From NCBI RefSeq assembly GCF_014641495.1, contig NZ_BMHV01000029.1, forward strand, positions 1 through 32,361: DNA of 32,361 nt. The letters are read 5' to 3'. The DNA comes from Terasakiella brassicae. GTDB lineage: Bacteria; Pseudomonadota; Alphaproteobacteria; Rhodospirillales; Terasakiellaceae. Shown piece by piece: positions 26,701-32,361 of this stretch (the first letter of the stretch is position 1; every line of letters begins with the position of its first letter). The position numbers were made by a program, and so were the translations under genes. Under the pieces are notes generated by a model. It had not been told where the DNA came from. It did not search any database and saw only the letters and a program-made list of their open reading frames with translations.

Positions 26701-27049
26701 CAATACTGCTGGGGGCAACGATGCCTTTCAATAAGGCTTGCGCGCTTAAAGACAAGGATGCTTCAGGCACAGAAGCCAGACGGCGACCGTCCCGTGTAAA
26801 AATACTGGCACCAACAATTTTAATATCAAGGGTGCGTTCCCACCCTTCCCAGCTCAGGACCGTATCTTTAATTTTGACCGTCATACCACGGGTGTTGTGC
26901 GAAACAGCGTCCAGAATATAAGGGGTCAGTTGCGGCAGAGAAATCGGACCTTGCGACAACTTCCACGCAATCACAAGCGCGAGCAACGCAATCCCGGCAA
27001 GAACCGCGCTAACTATCTGGAGTGTATGTTTTAATGTCTTCCAGACCAC
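23774..27049 (-). CDS. AsmA/YhdP-like envelope protein
   Basis: A 1091-residue protein with one N-terminal transmembrane helix (about 10-30) and a very long, beta-rich periplasmic part of the DUF3971/AsmA-like kind. The C-terminal AsmA-like region (about 900-1060) contains the pattern LAKLLSLAALTGVLDSLQ and FKDGRTNGISLGLTWEGKIY. Large AsmA-clan proteins such as YhdP and TamB form grooves that carry phospholipid from inner to outer membrane, so a similar role is inferred. The start is a GTG whose nearest AAGGA is 15 bases upstream; no better in-frame start exists before a stop. It is divergent from glnE. Confidence 0.88.
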   Translation of the reverse strand: MVWKTLKHTLQIVSAVLAGIALLALVIAWKLSQGPISLPQLTPYILDAVSHNTRGMTVKIKDTVLSWEGWERTLDIKIVGASIFTRDGRRLASVPEASLSLSAQALLKGIVAPSSIELIEPQINLMRHGDGTFAFELGNGMTVRADRAFRLDDFIGKTPDANRPLSFLKKLVVRKATLDYNDRKNQTSLIAPNTSFELERIGETMVMDIGLEVLLGGKPAKVDLNASYNLTTEILDTQANIGTLNVGDLSLLLPELDILTPLQFDLEGKVNIALDTDWKVRSFFADLKSTKGKFILPEPAKQALSIDTMALRAAYEDLDGKLRIQEAMLALPVGTLVKLPQPIEDYIPMEVVRLSGEYDTRLDQFQLDDLNFDLGEGPTGTLKGTFAGVLNGPDRSADLVGELLSVNPSNLYRYWPRGLNDNARDWIVNNISEGMVHRAGINISLSANEKGDISLHHVFGDMEMDGVSVDYLSPMPKVRNASGWAKYDHQSFKITVTGGEVDTIKLQKAQIDIVDLDEYDQRLNMSLTATGPLRDTLTFIDNKPLGFAKALGIAPEKTSGEAVTDMTMSFLLLHDLDWDGVDVQAKAKGSNIAIKDVMFDEDISKGEINLVVDKKGMDVEGKIILGSIPADLKWRENFTQNTLFKRRFLLDGVVNEDQRIKELRLDFPPFNNKIIDGPVHVDATITEDWGGIGILEAFADLKGAEIDIPVIHWRKEAEGEGEAYAKVNFNSDRLIGVPYFSVSSGDLKASGSIALDAQGKQIQTMQVSRFQAGKTNITSGTILYSPRVGWELDITGESLDLTHVLKSSRQNSENAQLDEEKDTDLPGTFSGRFDRVWLDDEYTLDTVAGALSSDGKIWTQAHLSGVVGGGKPFMIDLSPDGQNRRLKMETGDAGALLRALDMFDDMKGGDLTIEGVINDDAPRRPLVGSIRISDYRITKVPALAKLLSLAALTGVLDSLQGDGIGFSSLVSPFKYDGGVIEFKDGRTNGISLGLTWEGKIYTFAKVADISGTVVPAYGLNSLLGNVPILGNLFSAGEKGGGLFAWTYTVKGNLDDADVSVNPVSALAPGVLRKLFQIGEGGSPPPKDVPKK

Positions 27050-27142
27050 CGGGCTTAATCCAATCCTTTTTCATACTTGATAAACAAATCCAGTTGGCGC
27101 ACTGTTGCAAAAACAAGATGCTGACAGCTGGGGGATATTATT

Positions 27143-30100
27143 ATGACATCACTTTGGTACCAAACGGTTAACAGCCCTCTCCCACAGGCTTCTGATACAG
27201 AAAAAGCAGATGTCGGTTTTCTTCATTGGCAAGAAGCCTGCGAGCGCATTGATGACACTGAACGCAAGGCGTTTGCAACCCATCTTATAAAAGATGAACA
27301 GGCACGCAAAATATTTTGCTCTATTTTCGGCAACAGCCCATTCTTAACCCATTGTGTTTTAAAAGATATTTTATTCTTTTCCACCTTGATGCAAGAAGGG
27401 CCGGACAAGACCTTTAAACAGCTTATGTCAGACCTTACAGCCTTCTGGGAAACTCAACCCGAACGCGAAGCCATGGCCAAAGAGTTGCGAATCACCAAAC
27501 GAAAAGCGGCCCTGACCATCGCCTTGGCTGATATTTGTCAGACATGGGATGTTTTTCAAGTTACCGACAACCTGACAACATTGGCCGAAACGTCCTTGGA
27601 TTATGCCTGTGGGACACTTTTGCGCGAAGGCCATCAACGCGGGTATTTTAAATTACCCGACCCGGAAAACCATCCACAAAAAGGGTCCGGCTTGATCGTA
27701 CTCGGCATGGGAAAGCTTGGGGGGCGCGAACTGAATTATTCCAGTGACGTGGATATTATTGTTCTTTTCGACACCGACGTTATTCAAACAGACGATCCGT
27801 GGGATTTACAAAAAAATATGGTGCGCCTGACCAAACAACTGGTGCAAATGATGGATGACCGCACCGCACATGGGTATGTCTTTCGCACCGATCTTCGTTT
27901 GCGCCCCGACCCCGGTTCCACCCCGTTAGCCCTATCCGTTTTGGCGGCTGAAACCTATTATGAAAGTATTGGGCAAAACTGGGAACGCGCTGCCATGATC
28001 AAGGCCCGCCCGGTTGCCGGCGATATTGAGGCCGGTTACGCCTTCCTTGAAATTTTGCGTCCCTATATGTGGCGCAAATATATGGATTTTGCGGCAATTC
28101 AGGATATCCATGCCATTAAACGCCAGATTAATGCGCATAAAGGCGGACATAACATTGCCCTGAACGGACATAATGTCAAATTGGGCCACGGCGGCATTCG
28201 CGAAATTGAATTTTACGCCCAGACCCAACAACTTATCTGGGGTGGGCGCAATCCTGACGTTCGGATTGCCCCGACATGTAAAGCCTTACAAGCACTGGTT
28301 GATGCAGAACAGGTTGAGCAAGACGTGTGCGATAACCTCATTGAAAGCTATCAATACCTGCGCAAGGTCGAACATCGCATTCAGATGACCAATGATGAAC
28401 AAACCCATTCCATTCCCGAAGATGACGCGGCCGTGGAACGTTTGGCAATTTTCCTCGGTTATGAAAATAAGGACAGTTTTGCAACAGAATTCATCGCACA
28501 CTTGGAACGGGTCGAAACCTATTACGCCGAACTGTTTGAAGAAAGCAGCGAGGTAAACACCCATGCGAAAGAAACAGGAAACCTTGTCTTTACCGGTGGC
28601 GACCCTGATCCCGGTACCCTGACATACCTGCGTTCCATTGGTTTTGAAAACCCCGGATTTGTCGACACAACCGTGCGAGGCTGGCATCATGCCCGCTATC
28701 GCGCAACACGAAGCCGGCGTTCGCGCGAAATTCTAACCGATTTGATGCCGGCCCTCCTCCACGCCCTTGCACAAACGGCAGAACCGGACACGGCCTTTCG
28801 TCATTTTGACGATTTCCTGAGCAAGCTTCCCTCAGGCGTACAACTTTTTTCCATGTTTCAGGTCAACCCACATCTTTTAGATTTGGTGGCCGAGGTTATG
28901 GGCGAAGCCCCGCGTCTGGCTGAACACCTCGCCCGTAATTCCACATTGCTGGAATATGTTCTCACACCCGATTTCTTTACACCCCTTCCCGATGTCACTG
29001 AATTACGCGAGGATTTGCAAAAAGTTCTGGAACAGGCGCGTGACTTTCAAGATGTTTTGGATCTGTCACGGCGTTGGGCCAATGATCGTAAGTTCCAGGT
29101 TGGCGTACAAACCTTGCGTCAAATCATCACGATTAAAGAGTCAGGACTGGCACAAACCCATATTGCAGAAGCCATTATTCAGGAAATTCTGCCCTGCGTG
29201 ATCGATGAGTTGGCTCAAAAACACGGCATTATCGAGCAAGGCGAAATTTGCATCGTCGGTCTCGGCAAGGCAGGCAGTCGAGACATGACCGCAACCAGTG
29301 ACCTTGATCTTGTCTTTATATATGAAGCCCCCGAAGACTGCATCGGATCAAACGGCGAGCGCAGCCTGAGTGTCGCGCAATATTACGCACGCCTGTCACA
29401 ACGCTTTATCAATGCCCTGACCGCCCCCACCGGGGATGGTATGCTTTATGAAGTCGACATGCGCCTAAGACCATCGGGCAATTCCGGCCCAATTGCCTCC
29501 AGTCTGGACTCCTTTATCCGTTATCACAATGAAGCTGCCTGGACGTGGGAACACATGGCCCTGACCCGCGCACGTGTAATCAGCGGCGCGCCGTCCCTCA
29601 GCGCCAAAGTTGAACAACACATTCAGGACGTTCTATGTCGACAACGTGACAATGATAAGCTTCTCTTTGATGTCGCTGATATGCGCAAAAGGATGGATAA
29701 AGAACATCACACGGATATCGTCTGGGACATCAAACAATATCGCGGTGGTATCGTCGACATTGATTTTATGGCGCAATATCTGCAACTACGTCATGCCTGC
29801 GATTATCCTGACATTCTGCAAAACAACACGATTGATGTTTTACATAAGGCCCGCGATCTGGAGATTATCGATGAAGCAATGGCCAATGATTTGATATCCG
29901 CTGTCGAATTATGGAACATCATTCAGGGCTACCTGCGCCTCACCGTTGCGGCTGAATTGAAAAAGAAAGACGGCGGTGATCTGCCTCATGCCTTAAAAGA
30001 CGACCTTGTTCAGGCCTGCGGGGAACCCTCGTTCGATATGCTCTGTGAACGGATGAAAAATTCAGCAGATCTTGTTTTGAAACATTATAAACAATTGATC

Positions 30101-30145
30101 GATACACCGGCATCGACTATCACTTTACAAGACAATAAACAATAA
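27143..30145 (+). CDS. glnE: Glutamine synthetase adenylyltransferase/deadenylylase
   Basis: GlnE, 1000 residues, switches glutamine synthetase off by adenylylation and on again by deadenylylation in response to PII proteins and glutamine. The two nucleotidyltransferase domains are clear: the deadenylylase motif GMGKLGGRELNYSSDVDI near residue 187 and the adenylylase motif GLGKAGSRDMTATSDLDL near residue 706. The length fits alphaproteobacterial enzymes. GGGGGA is upstream of the ATG. bcp follows after 12 bases, probably on the same message. With the Amt-MCP gene it gives the window two nitrogen-control functions. Confidence 0.98.
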   Translation: MTSLWYQTVNSPLPQASDTEKADVGFLHWQEACERIDDTERKAFATHLIKDEQARKIFCSIFGNSPFLTHCVLKDILFFSTLMQEGPDKTFKQLMSDLTAFWETQPEREAMAKELRITKRKAALTIALADICQTWDVFQVTDNLTTLAETSLDYACGTLLREGHQRGYFKLPDPENHPQKGSGLIVLGMGKLGGRELNYSSDVDIIVLFDTDVIQTDDPWDLQKNMVRLTKQLVQMMDDRTAHGYVFRTDLRLRPDPGSTPLALSVLAAETYYESIGQNWERAAMIKARPVAGDIEAGYAFLEILRPYMWRKYMDFAAIQDIHAIKRQINAHKGGHNIALNGHNVKLGHGGIREIEFYAQTQQLIWGGRNPDVRIAPTCKALQALVDAEQVEQDVCDNLIESYQYLRKVEHRIQMTNDEQTHSIPEDDAAVERLAIFLGYENKDSFATEFIAHLERVETYYAELFEESSEVNTHAKETGNLVFTGGDPDPGTLTYLRSIGFENPGFVDTTVRGWHHARYRATRSRRSREILTDLMPALLHALAQTAEPDTAFRHFDDFLSKLPSGVQLFSMFQVNPHLLDLVAEVMGEAPRLAEHLARNSTLLEYVLTPDFFTPLPDVTELREDLQKVLEQARDFQDVLDLSRRWANDRKFQVGVQTLRQIITIKESGLAQTHIAEAIIQEILPCVIDELAQKHGIIEQGEICIVGLGKAGSRDMTATSDLDLVFIYEAPEDCIGSNGERSLSVAQYYARLSQRFINALTAPTGDGMLYEVDMRLRPSGNSGPIASSLDSFIRYHNEAAWTWEHMALTRARVISGAPSLSAKVEQHIQDVLCRQRDNDKLLFDVADMRKRMDKEHHTDIVWDIKQYRGGIVDIDFMAQYLQLRHACDYPDILQNNTIDVLHKARDLEIIDEAMANDLISAVELWNIIQGYLRLTVAAELKKKDGGDLPHALKDDLVQACGEPSFDMLCERMKNSADLVLKHYKQLIDTPASTITLQDNKQ

Positions 30146-30157
30146 GGATCACGAACC

Positions 30158-30622
30158 ATGACACTTGAAGTAGGCAGCCCAGCCCCCGATTTCACACTTC
30201 CGACCGACGGCAACGGCGAGCTCAGCCTCTCAAGCCTGCGCGGTAAAAAAGTTGTCCTCTATTTCTACCCAAAAGACAGCACGCCGGGCTGCACGACACA
30301 GGCCAAAGGTTTTCGTGATGAACGCGCGGCTTTTGAAGCTGAGAACTGCGTTATCATCGGGGCATCCAAAGATACCGTCAAACGCCATGACAACTTTAAA
30401 ACCAAACAGGACTTGAACTTCCCCCTTGTGTCCGATGCAGAAAGCGACTTGTGCGAAACATACGGCGTTTGGCAGGAAAAGAAGATGTACGGCAAGACAT
30501 TTATGGGGATTGTGCGCACAACATTCCTGATTGATGAAAACGGGATCATCAAAAAGATATGGCCCAAAGTAAAAGTCAAAGACCATATTGCAGAGGTCTT
30601 GGAAGCCGTTAAAACACTTTGA
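30158..30622 (+). CDS. bcp: Thiol peroxidase, BCP/PrxQ family
   Basis: Peroxiredoxin of 154 residues that reduces hydrogen and organic peroxides with thioredoxin. The peroxidatic Cys is C45 in STPGCTTQAKGFRDE. Position 50, which is the resolving Cys in E. coli BCP, is Lys, so it must use another thiol (C64 or the Cys of DLCETYGVW) or an external thiol. The rest of the fold, including the active-site Arg of the RTTFLID strand, is intact. It is linked to glnE. Confidence 0.96.
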   Translation: MTLEVGSPAPDFTLPTDGNGELSLSSLRGKKVVLYFYPKDSTPGCTTQAKGFRDERAAFEAENCVIIGASKDTVKRHDNFKTKQDLNFPLVSDAESDLCETYGVWQEKKMYGKTFMGIVRTTFLIDENGIIKKIWPKVKVKDHIAEVLEAVKTL

Positions 30623-30679
30623 ACTTTATAGACTTTCCATATAATGTTCTGATCAGTCGAATATGGGGGATTACATCAC

Positions 30680-31453
30680 ATGGCCGGTAATAAAAGCGAT
30701 CTGGAAATTCAGGTCGAAAACGAATTTTTAGAAGAAGCACGCGACATTATGAACCAGCTTGAAGTTCAACGCGAAAATCTGCGTTCGAACTTCAATAGCG
30801 ACGACATGGCGAAACTGCGCCGCAACGTCCAGCTATTAGGTGCTCAGGCCCATGCGGCCGATTTCGGTATCGTCAGTATGCTGTCACATCGTCTGGAAGA
30901 TTATCTGGAACGTATCGACACAATGGCGGAACCGCACGGCGATAATGTCCGCATGTTTCTGGATAAAATTGAAGGGGCACTGGACGGCACCCTCGAAGTC
31001 GGCAAACCAAATGCGGGGGCCGAACTGGTACGCGAATTGCCGTCTACCAGTAAATTTGTCCACGAATTTGGTGATCTGGAAAAGAAAAATATCGAAGTTC
31101 TCGTCATCGTTCCCGACAAGGCCACAGGCCATATTGTTGAGCGCGAAATGGCGGAATGCGGCTATCGTGTTTCTTTTGCCAAATCATCCTTTAAAGGCTT
31201 TGAAATTGCGGTACGCACACGACCGGATATGGTTTTGGCCTCCGGTCAAATTGATGAACTGTCCGGCATTGATCTTGCCAATGCATTTTCCGCCATGCCG
31301 GCTTCCAAGGACATTCCTTTTGCCTTGCTGACCAGTAATGACTGGGGCCATCCCAGCCTGAAAGCCCTACCCCATTCCGTCGGTCTGGTGCGCAAAGGAA
31401 AGCACTTCGGCGACGATATTGCTGATTGCTTGCGTCGTTTCCAGATCACTTAA
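30680..31453 (+). CDS. Two-domain Hpt-like/receiver-like protein lacking phosphorylation residues
   Basis: A 257-residue protein. Residues about 10-105 form a helical domain resembling a histidine phosphotransfer (Hpt) domain; the usual AHTLKG signature is replaced by NVQLLG (49-54), losing the phosphorylated His. Residues about 133-250 resemble a receiver domain; the N-terminal Asp pair is replaced (VIVPDK), the phospho-acceptor strand reads VLASGQ instead of ending in Asp, but the Thr of ALLTSN and the Lys of VRKGKH remain. It cannot be a conventional phosphorelay protein. A binding or scaffold role is inferred. The ATG follows GGGGGA. It lies 57 bases after bcp with its own terminator. The domain calls are by pattern only. 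Confidence 0.75.
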   Translation: MAGNKSDLEIQVENEFLEEARDIMNQLEVQRENLRSNFNSDDMAKLRRNVQLLGAQAHAADFGIVSMLSHRLEDYLERIDTMAEPHGDNVRMFLDKIEGALDGTLEVGKPNAGAELVRELPSTSKFVHEFGDLEKKNIEVLVIVPDKATGHIVEREMAECGYRVSFAKSSFKGFEIAVRTRPDMVLASGQIDELSGIDLANAFSAMPASKDIPFALLTSNDWGHPSLKALPHSVGLVRKGKHFGDDIADCLRRFQIT

Positions 31454-31481
31454 TTCTGACAACAGTTGCATGAGATAGACT

Positions 31482-31520
31482 AAAAACGGCGGACACACAC
31501 CAAAAGGTCCGCCGTTTTTT
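31482..31520 (+). terminator. Terminator of the Hpt/receiver-like gene
   Basis: AAAAACGGCGGAC (31482-31494) pairs perfectly with GTCCGCCGTTTTT (31507-31519), and T residues extend to 31520. It lies 28 bases after the stop. Confidence 0.92.
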
Positions 31521-31573
31521 ATCAGACCTGCGCTCTAAATCTAGAGAGCGCCTTGCACAGTCTAAAAACAGAG

Positions 31574-31600
31574 AAAATTCGAGCTTAACCTCGCAATTTT
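31574..31600 (-). terminator. Weak terminator of the cytochrome gene
   Basis: On the minus strand AAAATT and GAG arms (31595-31600, 31590-31593) pair with CTC and AATTTT (31574-31583) with one bulge. It lies just past the cytochrome stop. A second stem GCGCTCT/AGAGCGC lies nearby at 31531-31552, without a T run. Confidence 0.5.
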
Positions 31601-31605
31601 AGGCT

Positions 31606-32178
31606 TCACCGATCCTCATCATTTGTTTGAGGGAGTTTATGTGCAATCCCTTTATGGCATTCGATACAGGTTTGCTTATTTTTAACAGCTTCCTGCATTT
31701 TTTCAGCTGCCCTGCGTGTTTGCTTATGGAAATCCATGTCGGCATAGCTATGACAGTTCCGGCATTCACGAGAATCGGTTTCTTTCATCGTAGCCCAGAC
31801 CCGTTCGGCCATTTCCAGACGGTGAATTTCAAACTTTTCGGGAGTATCAATTGTTCCCAAAACTTTATGTAAAAGTTCGTTCGATGCTTGTATTTTTCGA
31901 ATTATTTTAGCCATCCCGTCTTTGGGAACGTGACAGTCAGGGCATGTAGCCTTTACCCCAGAGGCATTTGAAAAATGAGCTGATTTTTTATATTCCTGAT
32001 AAACTGTATTTTCCATTTCATGGCAAGAAATGCAGAATTCAAGAGTATTCGTTTTTTCGAGAGTATAGTTAAATGCTCCCCAAAATATAATTCCTGCTAT
32101 TCCACCAAAAACAAAGATGGTCCCAAAGCTAAACCGTAGCGATGGTTTTGATATAAACTTCCATAACTTGCTGATCAT
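31606..32178 (-). CDS. NapC/NirT-family tetraheme cytochrome c
   Basis: Membrane-anchored quinol-oxidising cytochrome of 190 residues. One transmembrane helix spans about 16-36. Four heme motifs CxxCH follow in the periplasmic part: CISCH, CPDCH, CRNCH and CIECH, the spacing and length of NapC/NirT proteins, which pass electrons from quinol to periplasmic reductases (nitrate, nitrite, TMAO and others). No reductase gene is visible in the window, so the partner is unknown. The ATG follows GGGGGGA. The gene is visibly more AT-rich than its neighbours and starts 86 bases from a transposase 3' end, suggesting insertion or acquisition. Confidence 0.93.
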   Translation of the reverse strand: MISKLWKFISKPSLRFSFGTIFVFGGIAGIIFWGAFNYTLEKTNTLEFCISCHEMENTVYQEYKKSAHFSNASGVKATCPDCHVPKDGMAKIIRKIQASNELLHKVLGTIDTPEKFEIHRLEMAERVWATMKETDSRECRNCHSYADMDFHKQTRRAAEKMQEAVKNKQTCIECHKGIAHKLPQTNDEDR

Positions 32179-32189
32179 ATCCCCCCCTA

Positions 32190-32231
32190 TAAAAAAACAG
32201 CACTCACCTTCAAGTTCGAAGAATGAGTGCT
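32190..32231 (-). terminator. Terminator between the transposase remnant and the cytochrome gene
   Basis: AGCACTCA (32199-32206) and TGAGTGCT (32224-32231) pair perfectly, with an inner CTTC/GAAG pairing. On the minus strand the stem is followed by a run of seven T residues (32191-32197). It ends transcription coming from the transposase side before the cytochrome gene's ribosome site. Confidence 0.75.
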
Positions 32232-32264
32232 ATGTCGATATGCTCTTATACCAAAATGCACCTG

Positions 32265-32361
32265 CTATGACCGATAGAGCCATTCCCTGTTCCCAATGGA
32301 CATAATTCTCCACGGTTGATCACTCAAGCGGTTCCATGCATCACAGCAAATATTGACAATG
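32265..32361 (-). mobile_element. 3' end of an IS630-type transposase (partial, cut by the window edge)
   Basis: On the minus strand an open frame runs from the right edge to a TAG at 32265-32267 (31 residues visible). It reads ICCDAWNRLSDQPWRIMSIG then NREWLYRS, the characteristic C-terminal end of IS630-family DDE transposases (ACC-AWN ... I-SIG-R-W). The catalytic part lies outside the window, so whether the element is intact cannot be told. The right inverted repeat should lie between about 32197 and 32264; I could not define it without the other end. Confidence 0.75.

Noticed and set aside
1-32361. CRISPR arrays, prophage genes or defence systems
   Set aside because: No regularly spaced repeats, integrase, phage structural or nuclease/helicase cassette was seen; the only mobile signal is the transposase end at the right edge.

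Overview
The window looks like chromosome from a motile, free-living alphaproteobacterium of the Rhodospirillales type. Base composition is moderate (judged by eye as just under half G+C). The case rests on the ISC operon paired with two cysteine desulfurases, the glnE-bcp pair, the alphaproteobacterial style of the chemoreceptor HAMP domains and the MnmA sequence. The genus is inference; the Terasakiella/Magnetospirillum neighbourhood would fit.

Layout. Positions 1-2236: a promoter facing out of the left edge, a SPOR/TPR lipoprotein (minus) and a 68-residue unknown protein (plus). Positions 2243-9945 are a signalling block: a classical transmembrane chemoreceptor, a small unknown protein, the rRNA pseudouridine synthase RluE, a PAS/degenerate GGDEF/EAL protein and an ammonium transporter fused to a chemoreceptor signalling domain, the last behind a canonical sigma-54 promoter. 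Positions 9947-12010 hold tRNA-Met(CAU), mnmA and a DUF599 membrane protein. Positions 12079-19843 are one long minus-strand iron-sulfur operon, cysE-iscR-cysteine desulfurase 2-iscS-iscU-iscA-hscB-hscA-fdx-iscX, starting at a promoter that overlaps a near-perfect IscR type-1 site. Positions 19941-27049 hold an alpha/beta hydrolase, anmK-marC, tyrS and a large AsmA/YhdP-like envelope protein. Positions 27143-31520 hold glnE-bcp and a two-domain Hpt/receiver-like protein that has lost its phosphorylation residues. The right edge carries a tetraheme NapC/NirT-type cytochrome beside the 3' end of an IS630-type transposase.

How the genes work together. CysE makes O-acetylserine for cysteine. The desulfurases take sulfur from cysteine. 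IscU/IscA, HscBA and ferredoxin build and transfer clusters, and IscR senses cluster status and controls the set. MnmA, just downstream, uses desulfurase-derived sulfur for tRNA thiolation. Nitrogen status is represented by the sigma-54-driven Amt-receptor fusion and by GlnE, which controls glutamine synthetase.

The most interesting object is the Amt-MCP fusion (7393-9885). Its conduction-pore residues are intact and it carries a full chemoreceptor signalling hairpin, so it could be a combined ammonium transporter and chemotaxis receptor induced by nitrogen limitation. Second in interest are the phosphorylation-dead Hpt-receiver protein and the IscR-controlled cysE-isc operon.
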